Positions 45,791 to 54,366 are shown, counted from the first letter of the stretch. The stretch is DNA of 64,000 nucleotides from Pseudomonas sp. gcc21 (GCF_012844345.1 NZ_CP051625.1:2852001-2916000); one strand, 5' to 3'. A program made the numbers and translations. Notes: generated from the sequence alone by a model not told the origin.

Positions 45791-47435
45791 ACAACTTCGT
45801 CAGCAACTGGCAATCCTGGCCGAGGGGTTTCGTCAGCGTCTGGATACCGAGCTTCCCGCTCTGGAGCAGTCGATACGCGCGCTATCCACCTCTGAAGATA
45901 TTGCTCCCGACGCGCTTCAGCCCATCCGCGAACAACTGCACAAACTGGCCGGCGCCGCGGGCACCTTCGGATACCCGGCGCTGGGAGCATACGCGCGCGA
46001 ACTGGAACTGAAGGTGCGCGAGCTGACCGAACAACAGCAATGTGACAGTCAATCCTTACACGCACTGCTCAGCGGTATTGATGAGCTTGCCCGGTTGCGG
46101 CGCAGCGAAACGCAGGAAGCACCCGTCGCACCACCGGCACCCGCCGATGCACGCATCGACCGTGCGCGCTGCATTCATGTTCTCGAGCACGACGTCCCGT
46201 TCGCCAAGCGCCTGTGCCATACCCTGGAAAGCTTCGGCTATCAGGTGGTGCTACACGCGCAGGCCAGTGAGCTCAGGCAGGCTCTGGCCAGGAATCTCCC
46301 CGACGCGCTGATTCTGGATATGAGTGCCGAGACTGAAAGCAGCGAACTGCTGGAACAGCTTCAGCAGGTTCAGACAAAGCGCGCCAGCCCCTTGCCGTTG
46401 CTCCTGATCAGCGACAACGACGACTTCGAATTTCAGCTGAGCGCCGTGCGCGCCGGCGCCCAGGGGTTGTTTGGTCGACCGGTCGATCTGGCGAAGCTGG
46501 AAGACCGGCTCGAGCGCTGTTTTAACAGCCTCCAGAGCGAGCCGTTCCGCATCATGCTGGTGGATGACGATGAAACCCTGGCGCAGCGTTATCAGGCGGT
46601 GCTGAACAACGCGGCCATGCGTGTGGAAATTGTCAGCGACCCGCGCAGGTTGCTCGAGCAGATGGACGCCTTCATGCCGGACGTCATTCTCATGGATATC
46701 AATATGCCGGATTATTCCGGGCCCGAGCTGGCGCAGATGATCCGCCTGGACGACAACTGGCTACGCGTACCGGTGGTGTATCTGTCGGCGGAAACTGACG
46801 TTACCCGGCAGAAGAATGCGCTGCTCAAAGCCGGGGATGATTTCATCACCAAGCCGATTTCCGACAATGCGCTGGTCAATGCCGTGTACTCCCGCGCCCA
46901 GCGCGCCCGGCTGCTGAGTCAGGCACTGGCCCGCGACAGCCTGACCGGCCTGCTCAAGCACGCCGATATCAAGGAACAGGTAGAAATCGAACTGGAGCGC
47001 GCCTGCCGTACGCACCGCCCGGTAAGCATCGCCATGATCGATATCGATCACTTCAAATCGGTCAATGATCAGCATGGGCACGCGGTGGGCGACAATGTGA
47101 TTCGCGCTCTGGCCAACCTGCTGCGCCAGCGCCTGCGCAAGATCGATCGGCTGGGGCGTTACGGTGGTGAGGAATTCGTCGCGGTCCTGCCTGACTGCCA
47201 CGCAGCGGATGCCAAGCGCATCCTCGATGAAATTCGCGTGGCCTTCAACGAACTGCTGTTCAGCGGCAGCAATGGCCTGTTCCGTTGCAGTTTTAGCGCT
47301 GGTATCAGTGCCTGCCAGGCACCCTTGTGGGAAGCAAGCGAGCAACTGGAAAGCGCCGATGCCAAGCTGTATATGGCCAAATCCCACGGTCGCAATTGCA
47401 TCATCGCGGCGGCAGATCGCGGCGATGCTATTTGA
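45777..47435 (+). CDS. Diguanylate cyclase with HPt and two receiver domains
   Basis: A 552-residue protein making cyclic di-GMP. An N-terminal HPt domain (about 1-110) has REQLHKLAGAAGTFG with His55. The first receiver (about 125-245) is degenerate: VLEHD replaces the acidic triad and FGRPVD replaces the Lys motif, though LILDMS keeps an Asp. The second receiver (about 254-378) is intact (MLVDDDE, VILMDINMP with Asp307, FITKPIS). The GGDEF domain (about 390-545) has the active motif GGEEF at 463-467, and RKID five residues upstream is the inhibitory I-site, so product feedback is expected. It overlaps the response-regulator gene by 14 bases. The three genes form one phosphorelay-to-c-di-GMP operon. 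Confidence 0.92.
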   Translation: MDKTEQLRQQLAILAEGFRQRLDTELPALEQSIRALSTSEDIAPDALQPIREQLHKLAGAAGTFGYPALGAYARELELKVRELTEQQQCDSQSLHALLSGIDELARLRRSETQEAPVAPPAPADARIDRARCIHVLEHDVPFAKRLCHTLESFGYQVVLHAQASELRQALARNLPDALILDMSAETESSELLEQLQQVQTKRASPLPLLLISDNDDFEFQLSAVRAGAQGLFGRPVDLAKLEDRLERCFNSLQSEPFRIMLVDDDETLAQRYQAVLNNAAMRVEIVSDPRRLLEQMDAFMPDVILMDINMPDYSGPELAQMIRLDDNWLRVPVVYLSAETDVTRQKNALLKAGDDFITKPISDNALVNAVYSRAQRARLLSQALARDSLTGLLKHADIKEQVEIELERACRTHRPVSIAMIDIDHFKSVNDQHGHAVGDNVIRALANLLRQRLRKIDRLGRYGGEEFVAVLPDCHAADAKRILDEIRVAFNELLFSGSNGLFRCSFSAGISACQAPLWEASEQLESADAKLYMAKSHGRNCIIAAADRGDAI

Positions 47436-47468
47436 GCCGGGTTAGCTTGGGTTGGAGGTTTCAGTTGC

Positions 47469-47846
47469 TCAATCAACAGGCCGATGCATAACGCCCAATC
47501 GTTCTGCCATGGTGCACAGCCGTTTATCCAGCGTCCAGATCTTCGCCCCAGGCGTGACCATGGTGGATGCAAGCAACATTATATCGACCAGACCACAACC
47601 CATCCCGTACAGACGTTCACGCTGGATGAAATCTATTGTTTCCTGAACGCTAGCCTGTTGAGCTTGCTTCAGCCCGCCAAGCCAGGAAAGAGTCTGGTTG
47701 CGACTGGGTGGGGTCCCGCAGGCAATTTCACCAACGATCAGCCGATGCGTTAGTACCTGATCAAACTCAAGAAGACGAACCAGAGCATCATTGCCGTGAC
47801 GAAAGTGATCGACCCAAACGGATGTATCGACCATCACCTCACTCAA
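47469..47846 (-). CDS. vapC: VapC-type PIN-domain toxin
   Basis: A 125-residue PIN ribonuclease. The acidic metal-binding residues are present: Asp7 ([11 protein letters not shown]), Glu40 ([10 protein letters not shown]), Asp87 ([11 protein letters not shown]) and Asp106 (WTLDKRL). These bind Mg and cleave RNA, in VapC toxins usually a tRNA or rRNA. The start overlaps the antitoxin stop by four bases (ATGA), the standard toxin-antitoxin coupling. It ends 33 bases from the convergent cyclase gene. Confidence 0.88.
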   Translation of the reverse strand: MSEVMVDTSVWVDHFRHGNDALVRLLEFDQVLTHRLIVGEIACGTPPSRNQTLSWLGGLKQAQQASVQETIDFIQRERLYGMGCGLVDIMLLASTMVTPGAKIWTLDKRLCTMAERLGVMHRPVD

Positions 47847-48046
47847 TCTGAAGCCTCCACGCTGCGCCGCGGAATATTCTGCATGTCTGGCATGGTTGCG
47901 CCAAGAGCTGCGAGTCGCTTGGCCGATTGAACTCGAATGAAGGTCTTCACGGCCTCCCTGAACAACTCAGTCTTGTCCATCGACGGATCAGCAACTTCGA
48001 GCGCCTCTTCATACAGTGCGTCATCTATCGTAACGGTGGTTCTCAT
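47843..48046 (-). CDS. vapB: VapB-type ribbon-helix-helix antitoxin
   Basis: A 67-residue protein. [18 protein letters not shown] is the ribbon-helix-helix DNA-binding part of the VapB (Arc/MetJ-like) family, and the C-terminal half ([17 protein letters not shown]) is the toxin-neutralising arm. GAGGAG lies eight bases before the ATG at 48046; the longer frame to 48091 is not used. It should repress its own promoter together with VapC. Confidence 0.87.
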   Translation of the reverse strand: MRTTVTIDDALYEEALEVADPSMDKTELFREAVKTFIRVQSAKRLAALGATMPDMQNIPRRSVEASD

Positions 48047-48174
48047 AGGGTTACTCCTCGCCACATCACGGGTGATGCAATATCGCATCAATTTCGATGA
48101 AAGGGCAAATAGAACCGCCTGGGTGAAAAGCTGACAGCTAGCAGCTGACTGGGCCGACGGTCTTTATAGAAACC

Positions 48175-49833
48175 TTAAAGCTCACCGCGCCGCGCCATTT
48201 CGCGGATGCGATCAGCGGTGCGACAGGCGATGGCCTGGATGGTCAGTGAGGGATTGACGCCGCCGGACGTGGGGAATACCGAGCCGTCACAGACCCAGAG
48301 ATTGCGTATATCCCAGCTGCGGCAGTCGGCGTCGACCACACTGGTGCGTGGATCGCTGCCCATTCTGGCAGTGCCCATCAGATGTGCGGTGCCTTCCGTC
48401 TCGGACCATATCTCGCGTGCATCGATACCCGCCAGAGCGTCACGCAGAAAGCGCATGGAGTGATCGATCAATCGTAAATCGTTGTCGCAGAAAGAGTAAC
48501 TGACGCGGGCGATGGGCAAGCCGTAGGCATCACACTCATCTGCCAGGCTAACAGTGTTACGTTCCTGCGGAAGCGTCTCGCCGACGATCTTCAGACCCAC
48601 CTGATGATTGTATTTTTCCATCTCATCAACCAGCGCCTGGCCCCACAGACCGCGATTGCCGACCTGGGTTTCTGCCCACGCAGCCGGCAGCGGTCCCTGA
48701 CTCATGAAGGCATAGCCGCCGAAGAAATCCTTGTTGTCGTCGCAGTAGTTCCAGTGTTCGCTGATGGCCAGTGAAGGCGGGCCCTTGTACCAGCGGATTT
48801 CGTCGTCGACCAGCCCCCAGGCCGCCTGGTTGCTGTGCACCATCAGATTCTTGCCGACCAGTCCCGAGCTATTCGCCAGCCCCTCCGGATAACGCGGGTT
48901 GGCCGAATTGAGCAGGAGTCTGGGCGTTTCGATGGCGTAACCGGCTACCACCACGTGTCGGGCACGCTGGAAGTGCCAGCTGCCTTCGCGGTGATAATGC
49001 ACGCCGCTGGCCAGGCCGTCCGGCCCGGTCTCGATGCGGCCGACCATGGCCAGGTCGCGTACCTCGGCACCGGCTTTCAGCGCCCGCGGCAGCCAGGTAT
49101 TCAGCACACTCTGCTTGGCGTTCGTTGAGCAACCTGTCACACAAAATCCCCGGTAGACACAAGGCGGCGCCTGTTCGCGCGGGGCCGACAGCGTTGCCAG
49201 TGGAGTGGACGTCCAGTCGATGCCTTGCGCTTCACAGGCCCGCGCCAAAGCCAGCGCCGAGCCATTCAGCTCGTGTTGGCGATAGGGGTAGCGCGGGCGT
49301 TTGGGGCCCCATGGATAGCGGACCGGGCCGGCAATACCCAGCATCTGTTCCACCTCACGGTAGTAGTGCCACATCTCCCGCCAGTCAATCGGCCAATCAG
49401 AACCGTAGCCCAGCAGACTGCGCGACCTGAACCATTCGGGGCGGAACCGCAGCGATACCATGGCGTAATGCACGGTGCTGCCGCCAACCGCCCTGCCGCT
49501 GTTATTGGTGCCAAGCACCAGCGGGTTATCACCGTCACACAGCCGTTCCTCGGTCCAGAACAGCTTTTGCTGATGCTCTTCATCGGAGGCAAATTCCGAC
49601 AGCGGTCGCCACCAGGCACCGGCGTCGAAGGCGACCACCGAGAAGCCGGCCTCGGCCAGTTTCGCGGCCAGCGTGCCACCACCCGCGCCCGTACCGACAA
49701 TGGCAAAATCCACCGGCTCGTCGAGCGGATACTCACGCATCGGCACCCAACCCGTCGGGCTGAACACGTCCGGCGCGCGCCCGCCTCGGCCACGCGGCGT
49801 TTCCAGCGCCTCGAGATACAACTCAGCGGACAT
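48175..49833 (-). CDS. GMC-family FAD dehydrogenase with CX5CX3C cluster motif
   Basis: A 552-residue GMC oxidoreductase of the gluconate/glucose dehydrogenase type. FAIVGTGAGGGTLAAKLAEAG (about 43-63) binds FAD, and AVGGSTVHYAMVSLRF is the GMC N-domain signature. CVYRGFCVTGC places Cys225, Cys231 and Cys235 in the CX5CX3C spacing known from the 3Fe-4S cluster of FAD-dependent glucose dehydrogenase. The C-terminal GMC domain has TAHLMGTARMG and GGVNPSLTIQAIA, with the catalytic His/Asn region. No signal peptide is visible; relatives rely on a Tat-exported small subunit. It overlaps the subunit-3-like gene by 11 bases and is the last gene of a five-gene operon. Probably oxidises a sugar, polyol or aldonate. 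Confidence 0.88.
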   Translation of the reverse strand: MSAELYLEALETPRGRGGRAPDVFSPTGWVPMREYPLDEPVDFAIVGTGAGGGTLAAKLAEAGFSVVAFDAGAWWRPLSEFASDEEHQQKLFWTEERLCDGDNPLVLGTNNSGRAVGGSTVHYAMVSLRFRPEWFRSRSLLGYGSDWPIDWREMWHYYREVEQMLGIAGPVRYPWGPKRPRYPYRQHELNGSALALARACEAQGIDWTSTPLATLSAPREQAPPCVYRGFCVTGCSTNAKQSVLNTWLPRALKAGAEVRDLAMVGRIETGPDGLASGVHYHREGSWHFQRARHVVVAGYAIETPRLLLNSANPRYPEGLANSSGLVGKNLMVHSNQAAWGLVDDEIRWYKGPPSLAISEHWNYCDDNKDFFGGYAFMSQGPLPAAWAETQVGNRGLWGQALVDEMEKYNHQVGLKIVGETLPQERNTVSLADECDAYGLPIARVSYSFCDNDLRLIDHSMRFLRDALAGIDAREIWSETEGTAHLMGTARMGSDPRTSVVDADCRSWDIRNLWVCDGSVFPTSGGVNPSLTIQAIACRTADRIREMARRGEL

Positions 49834-50464
49834 GGCGATTCAGCTCCCGCGCCCTGGATTCAGTCCCCGGCCTGGCTTCAGCGGATTCCCAGGCGTCACG
49901 GTGATTGGCGCCCAGACGGACATAACCGCGGGGCGCCGCAGGGCCGCCGAAGCCGAGTTCATTCCAGGCGACGGGATGGCGGTAATAGGCTGCAGTAATG
50001 TCGTGCGCCAGACGCAGACTGAAAAACAAGCGAGACGGCATGCCCTGCCAGGCGGGGTGAACCAGCTCACCAGCCTGCGCGTCAGCCAGTAACTGCTCCT
50101 GCTGCGTACGGCTCAGCGTTGCGAAGCCTTGCGCATGGCGATCCAGCGCTTCGGCATCCAGCGCGGCCAGCCCGATACACCAGGCCTGGCGGAACGGGGG
50201 CAGGCGCGCATCCCGATAACCGTCACCCTGATCGGCCAGCAGACGTGCGTCGATCAGCGCCGCCACGGGTACCTCGGGCCGATCATGCGGTTGCGGTACC
50301 ACGCACGCACAGAGCGCACGCAAGATGGACCATTGCGCGGCGTCGAGAAACCGCGGCTCACGCGGCACAGCCAGACGCGCGTCCACGACCTGTCGGGTTG
50401 CATCGTTCCAGGATGGCCCGCCTCGCTTGGACTGCACGTCATATCCGGGATATCGCCGGCTCAT
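49823..50464 (-). CDS. Gluconate 2-dehydrogenase subunit 3-like protein
   Basis: A 213-residue protein resembling the gamma subunit (subunit 3) of membrane-bound gluconate dehydrogenases: FLDAAQWSILRALCACVVPQ near residue 38 and the C-terminal HDITAAYYRHPVAWNELGFG followed by GYVRLG are the family's landmarks. The usual role is as small partner and export escort of the GMC subunit. Unlike most relatives, no twin-arginine signal is seen, so the complex may stay in the cytoplasm. The start at 50464 overlaps the stop of the membrane-protein gene (ATGA); the longer frame to 50683 lies within that gene. Confidence 0.75.
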   Translation of the reverse strand: MSRRYPGYDVQSKRGGPSWNDATRQVVDARLAVPREPRFLDAAQWSILRALCACVVPQPHDRPEVPVAALIDARLLADQGDGYRDARLPPFRQAWCIGLAALDAEALDRHAQGFATLSRTQQEQLLADAQAGELVHPAWQGMPSRLFFSLRLAHDITAAYYRHPVAWNELGFGGPAAPRGYVRLGANHRDAWESAEARPGTESRARELNRHVR

Positions 50465-51423
50465 GGCGCCAGCTCCCGGTCGTCTTCCAGCAGGGTATGC
50501 GCGGCCAGCCCGGCGAACGCCAGACCGGTAAAGCTCGGCGGAGCCGGCAAGGGCGGGCCGGCTTGCAGATTCTGTCGCCAATTGCGCCAACCGCCATGGT
50601 TGCGGGCAATACCGACGGCGTGAAAAACCGCACCAGCAAGCCCCATCACCGCCGTGAAGCGCAGGGCCAGGCGCGACAGCCAACGCAACCGGCTGTATGC
50701 CGGGCCGGCCGCTACCGTGGCGACCAGCAGGCCGGCGGCCAATGGCGGTGCGCTGACCGGAAGGTACATGGCCGGGTTCTGAAACGCGCCGCGAAAATGC
50801 AGCAGAGCGGCCTCCAGCGCGGTGCCGAGCAAACCGGTCGCGGCCATCAACCCGACCGAATGCCCCACCGGTAGCCCGAATATACGCGGAATAAAATCCT
50901 GCGTCTCACCGCGCAGGCGCTCGGAAAAGTAGCCCAGCACACCCGACAACACCAGCGCAGAGGGCGCGCCGACCGGTGCCGCGTAGAACAGATTGCTCCA
51001 GCTCAACCTACCTGGACGCTTGCCGATGTTGTACAGATGGAATGCGGTCCCGGCCAGACCGGTCCCTATCGTGCCGAGGTACACAGCGTTGCGCAGCGGG
51101 TTATTGCCCGCGCGCGGATCCTGCTGACCCTGCCCGCTTATCATCAGCGAAAGCACCGAGGTCACTAGCGGGGTGTACATTGCACGATTCTGAAAATCGC
51201 CCCGGTAGTGCTCCATTGCGCTGTCTGCCGCCACCGAAAAAGCCAGCAGGCCCGCGCCCCGGTTCAACGTGCGCGCGGCGTCGAGCATGACGTGCTCTCG
51301 CCCGTGGGTATGCAGCAGACGACCCCGGCCGGGCCGCTCATATTTCTGCCAGAGCAGTGAAGCCAGGCCCAGAAGCGTGGTGACGCCAGCCGCCAGCGCC
51401 CTGAGCTGCGTTCTGGAGAACAT
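50461..51423 (-). CDS. Integral membrane protein with internal duplication, function unknown
   Basis: A 320-residue protein with about seven to eight hydrophobic segments, beginning with a helix (LRALAAGVTTLLGLASLLW). Two halves are similar: MEHYRGDFQNRAMYTP (about 69-84) matches LLHFRGAFQNPAMYLP (about 209-224), and GTGLAGTAFHLYNIGKRPG (about 123-141) matches VMGLAGAVFHAVGIARNHG (about 261-279), each followed by a N-L-x-x-A/G-x-P-x-x-A-P segment. The histidines and Arg in each repeat are conserved. I do not recognise a named family. AAGGAGG precedes the ATG at 51423. It sits between the enolase-type gene and the dehydrogenase genes, so it may be the membrane anchor or electron-exit partner of the dehydrogenase. 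Confidence 0.7.
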   Translation of the reverse strand: MFSRTQLRALAAGVTTLLGLASLLWQKYERPGRGRLLHTHGREHVMLDAARTLNRGAGLLAFSVAADSAMEHYRGDFQNRAMYTPLVTSVLSLMISGQGQQDPRAGNNPLRNAVYLGTIGTGLAGTAFHLYNIGKRPGRLSWSNLFYAAPVGAPSALVLSGVLGYFSERLRGETQDFIPRIFGLPVGHSVGLMAATGLLGTALEAALLHFRGAFQNPAMYLPVSAPPLAAGLLVATVAAGPAYSRLRWLSRLALRFTAVMGLAGAVFHAVGIARNHGGWRNWRQNLQAGPPLPAPPSFTGLAFAGLAAHTLLEDDRELAP

Positions 51424-51442
51424 CTCGCCTCCTTAGATTCAG

Positions 51443-52552
51443 TCAGATTGCGTAGCGCCGGGCATCAGCGTGTCGGAACGCCAATCCATGCCCGGGCTGA
51501 TCTGGATCAGGCCTGATCACGCCATCCCTGACCTGCGGTGCGCCTGCGAACAGCATGCTCTCAAGCCGCACATGATCCTGGAACCATTCGACATGGCGCA
51601 GACGCGGCGCGGCGCAGGCCACATGCCGATGCAAGGCCGGCGCACAGTGCGCTGAAAGATCAATATGAAACGCCTCGCACAGCGCCGCCGCCTGTAGAAA
51701 GCCGCTGATACCCCCACAGCGCGTTACATCGGCCTGCAGCACATCGACCGCACCGCTTTCCAGCAGACGGCGAACATCGTCAGGGGTATAAGCGTATTCG
51801 CCAGCAGCAATATCCATCGGCTGGCCGGCGGCACCGATCGCATCGCGTACGGCGCGCAGACCGCGTATATCGTCGGAGCTGACGGGTTCCTCGAACCAGC
51901 TCACCTGTGAATCGGCGATCCGGCGGGCGAAGGCAATAGCGGTGCGGCTGCTATGCGCTCCGTTAGCGTCGATAAACAGACCGGCATCGCCTATCGCCTG
52001 TCGCGCCTCGTCCACGCGCTGAAAATCAGCAGCCGGGTCGGCACCCACCTTCATTTTGACCCAGCGGCAACCGTCGTCCCGCGTCCAGGCGGCGAGCTGC
52101 TCACACAGCGGCGTGCCGGCCTGGGTAGTGAAGCCACCGCTACCGTAGACGGGGGCCGATTCGCGCCTGGCGCCCAGCAGCCGCACCAGCGGCAGACCGA
52201 GCAGCCTGGCCTTGAGATCCCACAGCGCGGTATCGATCGCCGAAATGGCGCAGGCACAGAGCCCGGAGCGCCCGAGATTGCGAACGCTGATCCAGAGTCG
52301 ATCAACTATCGCACCGATATCCAGCGGGCTGGCACCTTCGAGCACCGGTCGCAGCTGCCTATCGATCAAAGACAGCAACGCAGCATCCGCGTAGGTATAA
52401 CCCAGCCCGGTTTCGCCTGCGGCGTCCAGCTCGACCAGTATCAGCGTGGTGGCGTTCCATTGCAGCGTGCCGTCCGCCTCGGGCGCCTCGGTCGGGATCT
52501 GATAGGCGCAGGCGCGCACGCTGCTGATCAGCGGAGCGGCGGACAAACTCAT
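51443..52552 (-). CDS. Enolase-superfamily enzyme, mandelate racemase / sugar-acid dehydratase type
   Basis: A 369-residue protein of the MR/MLE group. The catalytic pair K-x-K is Lys166 and Lys168 in WVKMKVG. Metal ligands are the Asp in LFIDANGAHS, the Glu in SWFEEPV and the Glu in AAGEYAYT. The His/Asp dyad is suggested by LQADVTRCGGISG and DLSAHCAPALHRHV. Such residues abstract a proton alpha to a carboxylate, as in mandelate racemase or acid-sugar dehydratases. The start overlaps the stop of the ThDP gene by four bases. Next to sugar-type dehydrogenase genes, dehydration of a sugar acid to a 2-keto-3-deoxy acid is a reasonable guess, not shown. Confidence 0.85.
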   Translation of the reverse strand: MSLSAAPLISSVRACAYQIPTEAPEADGTLQWNATTLILVELDAAGETGLGYTYADAALLSLIDRQLRPVLEGASPLDIGAIVDRLWISVRNLGRSGLCACAISAIDTALWDLKARLLGLPLVRLLGARRESAPVYGSGGFTTQAGTPLCEQLAAWTRDDGCRWVKMKVGADPAADFQRVDEARQAIGDAGLFIDANGAHSSRTAIAFARRIADSQVSWFEEPVSSDDIRGLRAVRDAIGAAGQPMDIAAGEYAYTPDDVRRLLESGAVDVLQADVTRCGGISGFLQAAALCEAFHIDLSAHCAPALHRHVACAAPRLRHVEWFQDHVRLESMLFAGAPQVRDGVIRPDPDQPGHGLAFRHADARRYAI

Positions 52553-54366
52553 TGCCCGCTCTGGTCCTTGCCGCTCTCATCGCTTTGATCCTGTGGCAGC
52601 ACGCCGCCGAGCACCTGTTTGACTGTCTGGGTGATAATCCCGCGCTGGTCCGGATCGCCCTGCAACAGGGTCGCTGCGTATTGTTTGGCCTGCTCCAGCT
52701 TGATGTGCGGCGGCAGCGGCGGAACATCGGGGTCAGTCTTGAACTCGATCAATACCGGCCGGTCGGACGCTAGCGCCTCCTCCCAGGCCGCGGCGACCCG
52801 GTCTTCACTGTCGACATAGATGCCCTTCAGTCCGATCGATTCGGCGAATTGATGGTAAGGCACGCTGGGAATACGCTGGGCCGCTTCGTATTTGGGATCG
52901 CCCTCCATGACCCGCTGCTCCCAGGTCACTTGGTTAAGATCCTCGTTGTTGAATACGGCGCAGATCCACTGCTTGTTGGTCCATTCCTGCCAGTACTTGG
53001 CGACCGTTATCAGCTCGGCCATGTTGTTCATCTGCATGGCACCGTCGCCGACCAGAGCAATCACCGGCCGGTCGGGATGAGTGAACTTGGCGGCGATGGC
53101 GTAGGGCACACCAGCACCCATGGAGGCCAGCCCGCCGGACAGCGAGCACATCATGTCGCGGCGGATCTTGATGTCGCGGGCAAACCAGTTGGCGGCGGAC
53201 CCTGAATCGCAGGTGATGATTGCGCGGTCCGGCAGGCGCGGCGAGAGCTCGAACGCCACCCGCTGCGGATTGATCGGGTTGGCCGATACCATGGCGCGGG
53301 CTTCAAGGGTCTGCTCCCAGTCGGCGCGCCAGGCTTCCACGTCCTTGCGCCAGCTGCGATCGGTCTTGTCCTGTAACAGGGGCAACAGCGCACGCAGGGT
53401 TTCTGCCGCATCGCCCTCCAGATTTACCTCCATGGGATAACGCAGGCTGAGCATGTCGGCTTTCAAATCTATCTGCACGCCGCGTGCCTGGCCTTCTTCA
53501 GGGAGGAATTCCGAGTAGGGAAAGCCGGAGCCGATCATCAGCAGGGTGTCGCATTCGGTCATCAGCTTGTAGCTGGGTTCGGTACCCAGCAGGCCGATCG
53601 AGCCCGTCACCCAGGGCAGATCGTCGGGCAGCGCCGCCTTGCCCAACAGCGCCTTGGCGACACCCGCGCCGAGTTTCTCGGCGATCTGAATCACCTCGTC
53701 GGTAGCCTGCAAAGCGCCAGCGCCCACCAGAATGGCGACTTTTTTGCCTTCGTTCAGCACGTCGGCGGCCAAGCGCAGGTCTGTCTCATAGGGCACAACC
53801 TTAGGCCTGCTGTAACCGATACCGGAATGGATGGTGCCGTGGGAACGCTCAGGTTCGCTGTATTCCATCTCCTGTAAATCGTTCGGCAGAATGATCGCCG
53901 CCACCTTGCGCTCGCCGTATGCAGTACGAATCGCACGGTCCACCAGATGCCGTACCTGCGCCGGCGCGCTGGCCTGCTGCACAAAGGCGCCAGCAACATC
54001 CTTGAACATGGAGACGAGATCCAGCTCCTGCTGGTAATGACCGCCCAGACAGGTGCGCGCCTGCTGCCCGGTAATAGCCAGCACGGGCATATGATCCATG
54101 CGTGCATCGTATAGCCCGGTCAGTAAGTGCGAAGCGCCCGGGCCGGAGGTGGCGATACAAACGCCAAGACCGCCTGAGAACTTGGCGTCAGCTGAAGCCA
54201 TGAAGGCGGCCATTTCCTCATGCCGGGCCTGAATGAACTTGATCTTGCCGTTGGCCCGACTGAGCGCGCCGAACACGCCATTGATACCGTCACCGGGGTA
54301 ACCATAGATGCGGCGTATGCCCCACTGGTAAAGCCGTTCGACAAAATATTCGCTGACTGTGGCCAT
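52549..54366 (-). CDS. Thiamine-diphosphate-dependent enzyme (pyruvate oxidase/acetolactate synthase family)
   Basis: A 605-residue three-domain ThDP enzyme. The Pyr domain (1-175) has the catalytic Glu region FIQARHEEMAAFMA and ATSGPGASHLLTGLYDA. The middle domain (190-325) has VAILVGAGALQATDEV. The PP domain (355-550) has the ThDP/Mg motif GDGAMQMNNMAELITV with the following N-N-E-D. It resembles PoxB-type pyruvate oxidases more than biosynthetic acetolactate synthase, but the C-terminal PoxB membrane helix is not evident, and there is a Gln/Asp/Ser-rich tail (QDQSDESGKDQSG). It decarboxylates a 2-keto acid; the substrate is unknown. First gene of the five-gene operon. Its upstream gap contains REP cluster B. 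Confidence 0.85.
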   Translation of the reverse strand: MATVSEYFVERLYQWGIRRIYGYPGDGINGVFGALSRANGKIKFIQARHEEMAAFMASADAKFSGGLGVCIATSGPGASHLLTGLYDARMDHMPVLAITGQQARTCLGGHYQQELDLVSMFKDVAGAFVQQASAPAQVRHLVDRAIRTAYGERKVAAIILPNDLQEMEYSEPERSHGTIHSGIGYSRPKVVPYETDLRLAADVLNEGKKVAILVGAGALQATDEVIQIAEKLGAGVAKALLGKAALPDDLPWVTGSIGLLGTEPSYKLMTECDTLLMIGSGFPYSEFLPEEGQARGVQIDLKADMLSLRYPMEVNLEGDAAETLRALLPLLQDKTDRSWRKDVEAWRADWEQTLEARAMVSANPINPQRVAFELSPRLPDRAIITCDSGSAANWFARDIKIRRDMMCSLSGGLASMGAGVPYAIAAKFTHPDRPVIALVGDGAMQMNNMAELITVAKYWQEWTNKQWICAVFNNEDLNQVTWEQRVMEGDPKYEAAQRIPSVPYHQFAESIGLKGIYVDSEDRVAAAWEEALASDRPVLIEFKTDPDVPPLPPHIKLEQAKQYAATLLQGDPDQRGIITQTVKQVLGGVLPQDQSDESGKDQSGQ

